Source: CAYLLN01 sp964384375 (GTDB lineage: Bacteria; Planctomycetota; Planctomycetia; Pirellulales; Pirellulaceae). Taken from it: DNA of 64,000 bases. The stretch is from positions 86,249-150,248 of the forward strand of contig CAYLLN010000006.1 in the NCBI GenBank assembly GCA_964384375.1, read 5' to 3'. The position numbers were made by a program, and so were the translations under genes. The notes under the pieces were generated by a model that did not search any database, had not been told where the DNA came from, and worked only from the letters and a program-made list of their open reading frames with translations. Of the stretch, positions 16,848 through 26,079 are shown in pieces (position 1 is the first letter of the stretch; every line of letters starts with the position of its first letter).

Positions 16848-19800
16848 TCAGGACTTGGCCGGCAGCGCTGCCGGCCTAGCGGGAGTCCCCTCGTGGACGT
16901 TGTAAAAGATCGCATACGCCACCGGCGTGACGAACAGACACAGGAACGTCGCAAAGGTCAACCCGAAGATGATCACCACCGCCAACCCCGAGAAAAACGG
17001 GTCGAGCAGCAGCGGAATCGAGCCGAGCACGGTCGTGAGGACGACCATGCAGACCGGGCGCATCTTCGCCGTGCCGCCGTTCAGAATCGCCTGATGCGGC
17101 GGGACACCAGCTTCCACCTCTCCGACGATCTTGCTGAGCACGACGATCTGCATCTTGATCAATTCGCCCCCCATGCTGAGCATGCCGAGCAGCGCCATGA
17201 AGCCGAACGGTTCGCGCAGGACGAGCAGGCCAAACGTCGCCCCGATGAGGGCCAGCGGCATGATGAGCCAGATGAGCAACGTCGAGCGAAACGAATTGAA
17301 CAGGCAGACGACGATGAACATCATCAGGGCCAGCACATACGGCAGGGGCTCGGCCAAGGCTCCGCGTGCTCGAGCCGAATCCTCGTGTTCGCCGCCCCAC
17401 TCCAGGCTGTAACCCTCCGGCAGCTCGATGGATTCGATGGCCGCACGGACGCGGCTACGCAATTGGCTGGGCAAACCCGCTCGCGGATCGGCATGAACCG
17501 TGATCGTGGGGATACGATCGCGGCGCATGACGACCGGATTTTCCCAGACCATCTCGGTGCCAGAGGAAACCTGGTTGAAGGGAATCATCCGGCCGGCGAC
17601 AGGACTCCAGATTTGCAGGCTGGGGATGCGGCCCACGTCTTGTCGCTCATCGAGCGGCGGGCGGGCCACGATCGGCAGGAGGCGGGTCTCTTGCGGAAAA
17701 ACCCCCGTTGCAGCAGAGCCCGGTTCGCGGAAGAAGCCGACGACGCGCCCCTCAAAGCTTGTTTCCAGGGCGCGGGCCACTTCCACTCGCGTGATGCCGT
17801 TGCGGCGGGCTTGCAGTTCGAGCAGTTCCGGCCGGATGACCTGCACGGGCTCGCGCCAGTCGCTGCGGATGCACTTGGCCCCGCCATCTTCCGACAAGAT
17901 CCGCAGCGCCTGGTCGGACAGCTCGCGCAGCTTCCCGGGGTCTGTGCCACGGAAGCGAGCCTGCACGCGTCCTCCTTCGCCCGGGCCGAGTAGAAACGGC
18001 TTAGCGACGGCGTTGGCATTGGGATAGTTCTGATCCAGATGCTGCTGGATCGACGCAATCAGCCCACTGATCTGCCGCCAGTCATCGACATCGACGAGAA
18101 ACTGCACGAAGGCCGGGTTCTCACGCTCCGGCGAATAAACCAGCATGAATCGCATGCCGCCGCTGCCGATGAACGACGTGACGTGCGTCACGTGGGCTTG
18201 GTCTTGCAAGTGCCGCTGGATTTCGCCGGCGAACGACTCCGTTTCGAGGATGTGCGTACCGGCCGGCAGATACACATCGACCATGAATTGAGGCCGTGTT
18301 GCCGGGGGGAAAAAGCTTTGCTTGACAACCGTAAATCCGTACAGCGACGCGACAAACGCCAGTGCACACAACCCGACGACGGCCCAGCGGAACCGAAGTG
18401 CGAGCGTCAAAAACTGCCGATAGAGCCGGAAGGGAAGAGCGTCATAGGGATCGGTAGCGGCAGCGCTCGAGTTCTTGTCTTGCGGGTGAAAGAACAAATA
18501 GCTGAGGAGCGGCGTTACGGTGATCGAGGTGATCCAGCTCAACGTCAGAGCAATCGCGATCACCCAGAACAGTGAGCGGCAGTATTCGCCCGTTCTGTCC
18601 TCCGAGAGACCAATGGCGGCGAACGCAATGCCGCCGATGGCCGTGGCCCCGAAGAGCGGCCACTGCGTTTGAGCGACGACATTGCGAACCACGTCCAGCT
18701 TGTTCTTGCCAGACTCGATATCGACCTTCACCCCTTCGATCACGATGATCGCGTTGTCGGTGAGCATGCAAAGGGCGATGATGAGCGCGCCGAGCGAGAT
18801 TCGCTCCATGAGGATGTCGCCGTGCATGAACATCACGAAGAACGTCCCCATGATCGTGATGAACAGGACGGCTCCGATGATGAGGCCGGTTCGCCACCCC
18901 ATCGCGAGTAGGAGTACGACGACGACGATGCTCACTGCCTTGAGCAGGTTCTTCATGAACTCGTTCGTCGCTGCCGAGACCGCTTCGGGCTGGAAGTTGA
19001 TCTCGCCGATCTCAATGCCCACCGGCTGGTTGCGTTTGATCTCGGCGAGCTTCTTGCGGACCTCGGCCCCCATCGTGACGACGTTGCCGCCGGGAGCCGT
19101 CGAGATGCCCAGGCCAATCGCCGGCTTGCCGTCGAAGCGGAGCAACCGGCGGGGAGGATCGCGATCACCTCGCTCGACTGTCGCCACGTCGCGCAGGAAT
19201 AGCTGCCGACCGGAGCTGTCGGAGCCGATGACGAGGCCTAACATGTCGCTGGCGGAGCTAAATTCCCCGGTCGGATCGAGCGGCACATGCTGGTCGCCGA
19301 CGCGGATGCGGCCGCCGTCGGCAGCGATGTTCCGGTCCTGCAGTTTGGCGTAAATCTGGTCCTCGCTGATGCCGAGCTGCGCGAGCCTGGGCCGTGAGAT
19401 TTCCAGAAACACCACTTCTTGCTGCTCGGCAAACAGTTCGACGCTCTTCACGCCGGGAACCTGCAACAACTCGCGTCGGAGGAACTCGACGTAGCGCCGC
19501 AGTTCAGCCGAGGTGAAACCGTCCCCCGTGACGGCGAAGAAGATGCCGAACACGTCACCGAAGTCGTCGATCACCATTGACTGGCCGCGGACAGCCGGCG
19601 GCAGTCGCGGCTGCACGTCGGCCACCTTGCGGCGAAGCTCGTCCCAGACTTGCGGAATGCGGTGTTTGTCGTACTGGTCCTTGATGTTGGCGATGACGAT
19701 CGAGCGGCCGCGGGTCGATTCCGATTCGACGAAGTCGAGCTGGCCAAGCTGCTGCACAGCCGATTCGATCGGGTTGGTCACCTCCTGAGCGACCTCTTCG

Positions 19801-19967
19801 GCACTCGCTCCGGGATACGGCGTGACGATCAGCGCCTGCTTGATCGTGAACTCGGGGTCTTCCAAGCGGCCGATGTTCCGATACGACACCCAGCCGCCGA
19901 TGACAGCCAGCGTCATGGCCACGAAGACGATCCGGTCGTACTTGACCGACAAGACTCCTGGGTTCAT
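16848..19967 (-). CDS. RND efflux pump permease
   Basis: A 1039-residue inner-membrane proton-driven pump of the AcrB/HAE type. The N-terminus shows one helix (RIVFVAMTLAVIGGWVSYRN) then EDPEFTIKQALIVTPYPGAS and EEVAQEVTNPIESAVQQL, the usual porter start. Helices 4-6 carry ALCMLTDNAIIVIEGVKV and LFGATAIGGIAFAAIGLSED; the second half has GGELIKMQIVVLSKIVGEVE and LLLDPFFSGLAVVIIFGLTF. The ATG at 19967 shares its A with the adaptor stop codon (TAATG), a sign of translational coupling. Longer upstream frames are not pump-like. Substrates cannot be read from sequence. It precedes glsA by 17 bases; no outer-membrane TolC gene is in the window. Confidence 0.95.
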   Translation of the reverse strand: MNPGVLSVKYDRIVFVAMTLAVIGGWVSYRNIGRLEDPEFTIKQALIVTPYPGASAEEVAQEVTNPIESAVQQLGQLDFVESESTRGRSIVIANIKDQYDKHRIPQVWDELRRKVADVQPRLPPAVRGQSMVIDDFGDVFGIFFAVTGDGFTSAELRRYVEFLRRELLQVPGVKSVELFAEQQEVVFLEISRPRLAQLGISEDQIYAKLQDRNIAADGGRIRVGDQHVPLDPTGEFSSASDMLGLVIGSDSSGRQLFLRDVATVERGDRDPPRRLLRFDGKPAIGLGISTAPGGNVVTMGAEVRKKLAEIKRNQPVGIEIGEINFQPEAVSAATNEFMKNLLKAVSIVVVVLLLAMGWRTGLIIGAVLFITIMGTFFVMFMHGDILMERISLGALIIALCMLTDNAIIVIEGVKVDIESGKNKLDVVRNVVAQTQWPLFGATAIGGIAFAAIGLSEDRTGEYCRSLFWVIAIALTLSWITSITVTPLLSYLFFHPQDKNSSAAATDPYDALPFRLYRQFLTLALRFRWAVVGLCALAFVASLYGFTVVKQSFFPPATRPQFMVDVYLPAGTHILETESFAGEIQRHLQDQAHVTHVTSFIGSGGMRFMLVYSPERENPAFVQFLVDVDDWRQISGLIASIQQHLDQNYPNANAVAKPFLLGPGEGGRVQARFRGTDPGKLRELSDQALRILSEDGGAKCIRSDWREPVQVIRPELLELQARRNGITRVEVARALETSFEGRVVGFFREPGSAATGVFPQETRLLPIVARPPLDERQDVGRIPSLQIWSPVAGRMIPFNQVSSGTEMVWENPVVMRRDRIPTITVHADPRAGLPSQLRSRVRAAIESIELPEGYSLEWGGEHEDSARARGALAEPLPYVLALMMFIVVCLFNSFRSTLLIWLIMPLALIGATFGLLVLREPFGFMALLGMLSMGGELIKMQIVVLSKIVGEVEAGVPPHQAILNGGTAKMRPVCMVVLTTVLGSIPLLLDPFFSGLAVVIIFGLTFATFLCLFVTPVAYAIFYNVHEGTPARPAALPAKS

Positions 19968-21259
19968 TACAGGCCGCCTCCCAGGGCATCGCCCAAGTCG
20001 CGGACCTGCATCCCGTCGCGCAGGAAGGTGACACCCGCCACGGCAATCCGGTCGCCGGGGGCCAGGCCGTCGAGCACTTCCACGCGTCCGCCGACTGCTT
20101 CGCCGATCTTCACCACGCGGCTGGTCACAGCGCCATCGCTGCCGACGAGCCATACGACCTGCTCGCTGCCGGGAGTGCGCTGAATGGCGGAAATCGGAAC
20201 GAGCGTCCGGCTGCCGAGTGCCGCGGCCCGGCGATAGTTGGCAGTGACGGTGGCCGTCATGCCGGGAAGAACTTGAATTCCCGGAGGAGCCTGCATGGCA
20301 ACGCGAACGCGGAAGGTTTGCGTCGTGGGATCGGCAACCTGTGCGACTTCGCGGATCTCGACGGGAAACTGGATGCCCGGCGCGCCGCTCAGTTCTGCCG
20401 ATAGTTCGAGAATGTCAGCCGAACCGAGATCGACCGTCATCACGATCTCCGGCACATCGACGGCGATGTCGAGCTGATCGACGTCCTGAAACTTGACGAT
20501 CGGCTGCTTGGCTTGCACGGTCTGCCCTTGTTCGGCGAATCGCTGAGCGATCACACCATCGAAGGGGGCGCGAAGCGTTGTGTCGTCGAGGTCGATGCTG
20601 GCTCGCGTGACGCGGGCTTCCAACCCGCGGACGGTGGCCTCCTGGGCTTCCAGGTCCTCCTCGCGGGCGATCATCCCTTTTTCCAGCAACTGCACTGCCG
20701 CCTCATAGTCTTCCTGAGCGACGCGATAGGCCGTTTGGCTCCGATCCAGCACGAGTTGCGAGATGGAGTTGTTCTGCCGCAAGCGGGCGTTCCGTTCGTA
20801 CTCCGCGCGAGAATTGACGAGCGTCGCCTCGGCGGCCCGCAACTGAGCCTCCAGCCGGAGACGCTGTTCGGGTCGGTCGCCCGCCCGCAGTGCTGCCAGG
20901 GCGGCGCGAGCCTGATCTAGCTGAGCCAGATGATCCTTGAGCGACTGCTCAAATTGGTCCTTCCGAATCTGTCCGATCACGTCCCCTTTGGCGACGCGCT
21001 GCCCTTCCTTGATGGGGAGCTGAACCAGTTCGCCCCCCACCTGAAACGCAAGTTCCGCCTTGCGCGAGGCCTCAACGCGGCCGGGGAAGGTCCGGAGAAG
21101 TGTTTCGTCCCCTTCCGTGACGACGAACGTCCGGACCGGGCGTCCGGAATCACTTGCCGGCGGAGGCGTCTTGCCACAGCCGGCTGCCAAGAGGAAGAAA
21201 CCGCCAATTCCAGACAGGCCCAGGGCGACGCATCGCCTGGGCCATCGTGTTGCATCCAT
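19967..21259 (-). CDS. RND efflux periplasmic adaptor lipoprotein (MFP)
   Basis: A 430-residue membrane fusion protein. The signal region ends in a lipobox (FFLLAAGCGK, Cys about residue 28), so it is probably a periplasmic lipoprotein. Barrel-sandwich halves flank an alpha-hairpin: VEASRKAELAFQVGGELVQL and EGQRVAKGDVIGQI before the helices (about 105-215, Ala/Glu/Gln/Arg-rich coiled coil), then TTLRAPFDGVIAQRFAEQGQ after. The C-terminal membrane-proximal part contains VLPGMTATVTANYRRAAAL and VLDGLAPGDRIAVAGVTFLR. It links the permease encoded next (1-base overlap) to an outer-membrane channel. The likely operon promoter is upstream of this gene or of the HdeD gene. Confidence 0.94.
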   Translation of the reverse strand: MDATRWPRRCVALGLSGIGGFFLLAAGCGKTPPPASDSGRPVRTFVVTEGDETLLRTFPGRVEASRKAELAFQVGGELVQLPIKEGQRVAKGDVIGQIRKDQFEQSLKDHLAQLDQARAALAALRAGDRPEQRLRLEAQLRAAEATLVNSRAEYERNARLRQNNSISQLVLDRSQTAYRVAQEDYEAAVQLLEKGMIAREEDLEAQEATVRGLEARVTRASIDLDDTTLRAPFDGVIAQRFAEQGQTVQAKQPIVKFQDVDQLDIAVDVPEIVMTVDLGSADILELSAELSGAPGIQFPVEIREVAQVADPTTQTFRVRVAMQAPPGIQVLPGMTATVTANYRRAAALGSRTLVPISAIQRTPGSEQVVWLVGSDGAVTSRVVKIGEAVGGRVEVLDGLAPGDRIAVAGVTFLRDGMQVRDLGDALGGGL

Positions 21260-21323
21260 GTTGCCAGCTCACAGGCGACCGGGAGAGCGAATCATTCGAC
21301 CGGACAGATTGTCGCACACACTG

Positions 21324-21914
21324 TCAGGTCGTGGAAGCGGAATCAGGCAGTTGCTTCAGCGCGATCGCCAGGGCAATCCACGACCAGCCGTTCAGAATCA
21401 TGTCGATGCCGAGATACAGGCCGATGAACCAGAGTCCGGATTCGGGCAGATTCTTGTAAATAAAGACGCCGAGCATCAGCGTGATCCCGCCGTTGAGCAA
21501 AACCCAGGGCCAGCCGGGGAAGCGATGGCTGAGCGAGGCGACGACGCGAAACAATCCGCCGACCACCATGAAGATCGCGATGATCTTCGTGAGCGTGATC
21601 GCGCTGTCGGCCGGGTCGTTAATCATCATGAAGCCAACGACGCCATACAGCAGGCCGATGAGCAGATGGACGAGCGTGCCACTCCACTTGCCGACAGTGA
21701 ACGAGTGGATGATCTCGCCGATGCCAGCGCCGAGGAGCAGGAAGCCAAAGAGCCAGGTGGCGGCTATGGTGATCGTCGTCAGGCAGGCCCAACCGATGGC
21801 GATCGAGCCGAGCACGACAAGGGCGATGCCCATGACGAGGAACCAGACCCAGTGCTCGCGGAGGGCGCGAAGTTCGGGATGCGGACCGGGATCGGCGAAA
21901 TGCGCGGTGCTCAT
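21324..21914 (-). CDS. HdeD family (DUF308) membrane protein
   Basis: A 196-residue protein with about six hydrophobic helices in three pairs (HWVWFLVMGIALVVLGSIAI, IAATWLFGFLLLGAGIGEII, LLIGLLYGVVGFMMI and so on), the HdeD/DUF308 pattern. E. coli HdeD is an acid-resistance membrane protein in the acid fitness island, next to the MdtEF RND pump. The ATG at 21914 starts MSTAHFADPGPHPELRALRE; the frame runs open upstream to 22055 but that extension is Arg-rich and unlikely. The gap to the RND adaptor start is 64 bases, so it may be the first gene of that run or a separate unit. DUF308 proteins are common in planctomycetes, so the acid link is only suggestive. Confidence 0.85.
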   Translation of the reverse strand: MSTAHFADPGPHPELRALREHWVWFLVMGIALVVLGSIAIGWACLTTITIAATWLFGFLLLGAGIGEIIHSFTVGKWSGTLVHLLIGLLYGVVGFMMINDPADSAITLTKIIAIFMVVGGLFRVVASLSHRFPGWPWVLLNGGITLMLGVFIYKNLPESGLWFIGLYLGIDMILNGWSWIALAIALKQLPDSASTT

Positions 21915-22167
21915 GGTGCGGGCCTCAAGGATTCGAGATGCCAAACTCGGCTGGATCGGGTCGTTCGGTGGAATACCGACGAGGAGAATCGCCCGAATCG
22001 TACGGTATCTAGCAGTATAGCTTGCGGTGCGGGAACGGTGACGGCACTTCGTCAATCGCTTTCCGCAAGAAAAGATGGACTTTTGCCGGTCAACGCGCTA
22101 AAGTGGGAGCCGCTCATCAGGGGTACGGATTGTCCCCGGCGTCCTGTCTGAACCATGGGTAGTTCCG

Positions 22168-25023
22168 ATGCGATCCATTCTGCTTGCAGGGGCTCTGCTT
22201 GCCGTAATTGCGGGAGACCTGCTTGGCCGTGAGTGGACCGATGACACCGGCAAATTTCGGGTCGAAGCCGAACTCGTCGCGGTCCGCAACGGCAAGGTGA
22301 TTCTGGAAAAAGCGGATGGGACGCTGCTCAATATTCCGATCGAGCGGTTGAGTGCGACGGATCGGGAGTTTTTGAAGTCGTCTGGTACGCCGGTGCCAGT
22401 TCCAACGGCTCCGAAGCCAGCGAATGATACGACTGCGGCTACACCTTCGCTGCAGCCCGCCACTCCCGTTTCTGCCGCCGATTCCGATCTCGCCCAGAAA
22501 GCTCATGCCGTCTTCAAAGCCAATTGCTATCGTTGCCACGGCGAAGATGGAGCGAGTGAAGGAGGTTTCAACTTTGCGCTGAATCTGGAAAAACTGGGCC
22601 GCACGCTTGTGAAGCCGCGCAACCCGGGCGGCTCCACACTCTGGCAACGGATGGCGGCGACCGACGACAGCGCAATGCCGCCGGCTGGCGAAGACCCCCG
22701 CCCCTCGGCTGCCGATCTGGACGTCGTCAAAGCGTGGATCACGGCCGGGGCCCCGCCGATGGCCTCTGAAATCACGCGCCCCTTTATCACCAACGAGCAA
22801 GTCGTCAGCTACATTCTGGCCGATATCAAGCAAGCCACGCCCCGGTCGCAGCGGTTCCTGCGCTACTTCACGCTCACGCACCTCTACAACGGAGGCGTCT
22901 CCGAGGACGAGTTGCAAACCTACCGCAACGCCTTCGCCAAGCTGATCAACAGCCTGTCGTGGAACACGTCGCTCGTCGTGCCGCAGCCGGTCGATCCGGC
23001 TCGCACGGTGCTCCGCGTCGATATCCGTCAGCTCAATTGGAGCAGCGAGTTGTGGGACGAAGTCGAAGCGGCCAATCCCTATTTCCTGTCGATCGATTCG
23101 GCCAACCTCCGGACCTGCTCGGAGGCGACGCAGTGCGAAATGCCCCACGTGCGCGTCGATTGGTTCGTCTTTGCCGCAAGCAAGCCGCCACTGTATCACA
23201 CACTCCTCGCGCTGCCGGACACCGACAAGGGGCTGGAGGATTTGCTGCGCGTGAACGTCGCGGCCAACATCGACCAGGAACAAGCGATTCGGGCTGCGTT
23301 CAACCGTTCCGGCGTCTCGCAAAACAACCGGCTGATTGAATGGCACAAGTCCCCCTACGGCAGCTACTGGAAGAGTTACGACTTCGGCGGCAACACCGGG
23401 CCGCAGAACCTCTTCGAGCGGCCGCTGGGACCGGGCGCCGGCAGCGATTCGTTTCAGCACGACGGCGGCGAGATCATCTTCACCTTGCCGAACGGCTTGC
23501 AGGGGTATTTGCTCGTCGATGCCGCCGGCAAGCGGATCGACACCGGGCCGACGAGCATCGTTAGCGACCCGAAGCGGCCCGATAAGACCGTGACGAACGG
23601 CGTTTCGTGCATGTCGTGTCACTATACCGGCGTCATCACCAAGACCGACGAAGTCGGGCCGGCAGTGCGGGCCAATCCAAAGGCGTTTGAGAACTCGGCC
23701 GATATTCTGGCCCTCTATCGTGACCCGCAAGACCTGAACGCAATCTTCCGCGAAGACGCTCAACGTTTTGATGCGGCTCTCGACAAACTCGGCATCGCCA
23801 GCCAAAGCCGCGGTGGCGAACCGGTTTCGGCGATGGCGCTTCGCTTCGAACAGGAACTCGACCTGGCGATGACGGCCTGCGAGTTCGGCCTCTCGCCGCA
23901 GGAATTTGAAAAGCGACTCGTGCGGGCGGAAACAACGGGGCGGCTGTTCGCGCCGCTGCGCATTCCTGGCGGCACGATTAAGCGGGATGTCTTCGCTACG
24001 ACGTTCGGCCAGGCAGCGATCGAATTCCGACTTAGTTCCGAAGGCGTCGCGAGCGGCACGTTCGCCGCGACGTTCACTCCGCAGGTTCGCCTGCCGGCCA
24101 CGGAGGGCAACAAGCCGGGCGAGGTGCGACGGTTCAAGGACCTGTCGTGGGGGGTGGATTCCATTTCGTTTTCGCCGAGCGGGGGCTACGTAGCGGCCGG
24201 CAAGCCGGACAGAGCTTTGCTCGTGTTTGACGCTCTGGAGAACCGACAATCGGACGGGCTCACCAAGCTCGAAATTCTGGGCCAGGTGACGGCTTGTTAC
24301 TTCGTGCCAGGAACGTCGCGGCTGCTTGTTGGTGGGTACTCGGGCCACGTGGCCATCTATGAGATCGACAAGAGTGGGAAGCTGAAGGAGAAGGGGCAGT
24401 TTGCCGGACACTCGAAGGAACTCAAGTGCTTTGCCACCTCGGGCGACGGCCGATTGGCCGTGTCGGGCGGGCGAGATCTGCGACTGCGACTGTGGGAGAT
24501 CGATTCCGGCCGCGAAGTGGCGGCCTTTTCCGGCGGCTTCGATGGGATCATCAAAGCCTGCTACATCGCGCGTAACGGACGCACGGCCATGGCGACCGAT
24601 GGCGCCACGCTGCTCACTGTCGATCTCTCGAAGCGGGAAGCCACAGCGACCGCCAAGCTGACCGGCTCGTGGGCCGCGGGCCAGGCAGCGGCGTTCTCCC
24701 CCGACGGTTCGCTCGTCGCGGTCGGCGACAGCTACGCGATACGAGTCTTTGAAACAGCCACGGGCAAGGAGCGGCCGGTGCTGCAGGACAACGACATCCA
24801 GTGGAGCATGACCTTTACGCCCGACGGCACGCGACTGCTTTCTGGAGGGAACGGCCGCGTCAACGTGTGGGACGTGCGCAGCGGCCGCAAGATCTATTCA
24901 CAGTCGATGGATGACGGTGGCTACATTCAGGCATTGGCCGCTTCGCCCGACAATAAGCATGCCGCTGCGATGGCAGCCCGGCGTGACCTTCTGGTCTTTC
25001 GGCTCCCCGATCCGGAGCGGTGA
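22168..25023 (+). CDS. SHD1 / dihaem c-type cytochrome / WD40-like secreted protein
   Basis: A 951-residue exported protein typical of planctomycetes. Order: signal peptide (1-20), SHD1 domain (about 21-70: EWTDDTGKFRVEAELVAVRN, ending LSATDREFL), a Pro/Thr/Ala linker, a cytochrome c domain with CYRCH at 120-124 and MPPAGE as candidate axial Met region, a long middle domain of unknown fold, a second haem motif CMSCH at 481-485, and C-terminal WD40-like repeats (about 650-950; for example CFATSGDGRLAVSGGRDLRL and NVWDVRSGRKIY). It probably carries electrons in the periplasm, with the propeller as a docking surface. The reaction is unknown. REPIN-like palindromes follow the stop. Confidence 0.85.
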   Translation: MRSILLAGALLAVIAGDLLGREWTDDTGKFRVEAELVAVRNGKVILEKADGTLLNIPIERLSATDREFLKSSGTPVPVPTAPKPANDTTAATPSLQPATPVSAADSDLAQKAHAVFKANCYRCHGEDGASEGGFNFALNLEKLGRTLVKPRNPGGSTLWQRMAATDDSAMPPAGEDPRPSAADLDVVKAWITAGAPPMASEITRPFITNEQVVSYILADIKQATPRSQRFLRYFTLTHLYNGGVSEDELQTYRNAFAKLINSLSWNTSLVVPQPVDPARTVLRVDIRQLNWSSELWDEVEAANPYFLSIDSANLRTCSEATQCEMPHVRVDWFVFAASKPPLYHTLLALPDTDKGLEDLLRVNVAANIDQEQAIRAAFNRSGVSQNNRLIEWHKSPYGSYWKSYDFGGNTGPQNLFERPLGPGAGSDSFQHDGGEIIFTLPNGLQGYLLVDAAGKRIDTGPTSIVSDPKRPDKTVTNGVSCMSCHYTGVITKTDEVGPAVRANPKAFENSADILALYRDPQDLNAIFREDAQRFDAALDKLGIASQSRGGEPVSAMALRFEQELDLAMTACEFGLSPQEFEKRLVRAETTGRLFAPLRIPGGTIKRDVFATTFGQAAIEFRLSSEGVASGTFAATFTPQVRLPATEGNKPGEVRRFKDLSWGVDSISFSPSGGYVAAGKPDRALLVFDALENRQSDGLTKLEILGQVTACYFVPGTSRLLVGGYSGHVAIYEIDKSGKLKEKGQFAGHSKELKCFATSGDGRLAVSGGRDLRLRLWEIDSGREVAAFSGGFDGIIKACYIARNGRTAMATDGATLLTVDLSKREATATAKLTGSWAAGQAAAFSPDGSLVAVGDSYAIRVFETATGKERPVLQDNDIQWSMTFTPDGTRLLSGGNGRVNVWDVRSGRKIYSQSMDDGGYIQALAASPDNKHAAAMAARRDLLVFRLPDPER

Positions 25024-25045
25024 AACGCTAGTGGGAGTATGTCGT

Positions 25046-25086
25046 CGTTCGCTCCGCGAACGAACGTCCTTTCGCGGAGCGAAAGG
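25046..25086. repeat. Paired palindrome (REPIN-like)
   Basis: Two hairpins lie 5 bases apart: 25046-25062 (CGTTCGC stem, loop TCC) and 25068-25086 (CCTTTCGC stem, loop GGA). The two loops are reverse complements, the layout of a REP doublet. It lies between two + strand genes, just after the cytochrome/WD40 stop. Confidence 0.7.
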
Positions 25087-25163
25087 CGACAATGAAGAGG
25101 GTGCCGCGCTATAATGGCGTGCTTCAGACCTCTCGCCGTCCCTCTCTCTTGGAAGCCCTCTCC

Positions 25164-26057
25164 ATGTTCCCGACCCGTCGTGCTTTCCTCGCCGCCACCG
25201 CGGCTGCCGCTTCTGTACCCGTGTTCTCCTCGCAGGCTCATGCGGCCGACGACGTCACGCCTGATCCGGCCAAGCCCGGCAAGACGAAGAACACCAAATT
25301 TGCCGTCAACTGCGAGATGTGGTGGGGGAAGCTGCCGTTTCTCGAACGCCTGAAACAGGCGGCGGCACTCGGCTTTCCGGCGGTCGAGTTCTGGCCGCAT
25401 CAAGGGAAGGACATTCCCGCCGTCGCCAAGCTCTGTGAAGAGCTGAACCTCGAAATCGCTCAGTTCACGGCCTGGGGCTTTCGGCCGGGCATGAACGATC
25501 CGAAGCAAGAGGACGCGTTCGTCAAGGCGATCGAAGAAGGTTGCCAGGTCGCCCACGAACTCAAATGCCGCAAGATGTGCGTGGTCGCGGGCGATAATCA
25601 GCCCGGCATGACGAAAGACCAGATGCACGAGCAGTGCATCAAGGCGCTCAAGCGAGCCGCTCCGATCGCGGAGCGCGAAAAGGTGATGCTGATTCTTGAG
25701 CCGATGAACGGCCGTGTCGATCATCCGGGCCATTGCCTGTACGGCAGCGAGGACGCCGTGAAGATCTGCAAAGCCGTCAACAGCCCGATGGTGAAGATCA
25801 ATTGGGATCTGTACCACATGCAGATCGCCGAGGGGGATCTCTGCGGCCGCATGAAAGACGGCTTTGCATGGGCTGGCTACTACCAGCTTGCCGACCATCC
25901 CGGCCGGAACGAGCCCGGAACTGGCGAGATCAACTACAGCCGCGTGCTGCGGGCGATGAAGGAACTCGGCTATAGCGACAGCGTCGGACTGGAACTGCGG
26001 CCCAAGACGACGGAACTGGCGGCGGCGATCGCGGTGAATAAGGCGGATCAGTGGTGA
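25164..26057 (+). CDS. Hydroxypyruvate isomerase-like TIM-barrel protein with Tat-type signal
   Basis: A 297-residue protein of the hydroxypyruvate isomerase / xylose-isomerase-like TIM-barrel family (COG3622). It starts MFPTRRAFLAATAAAASVPV, a twin-arginine type signal, so it is probably exported folded. Barrel landmarks are FLERLKQAAALGFPAVEFWP, LILEPMNGRVDHPGHCLYGS (metal/catalytic Glu and His), KINWDLYHMQI, and the last strand GLELRPKT. The ATG at 25164 is preferred over an upstream in-frame start at 25092, because it begins the signal peptide. Such secreted TIM-barrel proteins are numerous in planctomycetes and probably act on sugar derivatives. The substrate is unknown. Confidence 0.85.
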   Translation: MFPTRRAFLAATAAAASVPVFSSQAHAADDVTPDPAKPGKTKNTKFAVNCEMWWGKLPFLERLKQAAALGFPAVEFWPHQGKDIPAVAKLCEELNLEIAQFTAWGFRPGMNDPKQEDAFVKAIEEGCQVAHELKCRKMCVVAGDNQPGMTKDQMHEQCIKALKRAAPIAEREKVMLILEPMNGRVDHPGHCLYGSEDAVKICKAVNSPMVKINWDLYHMQIAEGDLCGRMKDGFAWAGYYQLADHPGRNEPGTGEINYSRVLRAMKELGYSDSVGLELRPKTTELAAAIAVNKADQW

Positions 26058-26079
26058 GCCGGAATCGGCAGACGATTGC

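Noticed and set aside
16848..21259. Heavy-metal (CzcA-type) identity for the RND pump
   Set aside because: I see no clear CzcA-specific metal-binding signature, and the start motif fits the broad AcrB/HAE group, so no metal substrate is claimed.
22117..24411. Long open frame (764 codons) on the minus strand opposite the cytochrome/WD40 gene
   Set aside because: It is an antisense by-product of GC-rich codon use; composition is Arg-rich, it has no motif, and the + strand protein has clear domains.
25164..26057. Xylose isomerase proper
   Set aside because: Length and the COG3622-like segment (LEPMNGRVDHPG) fit the hydroxypyruvate isomerase-like group better, and the protein has a Tat-type signal.
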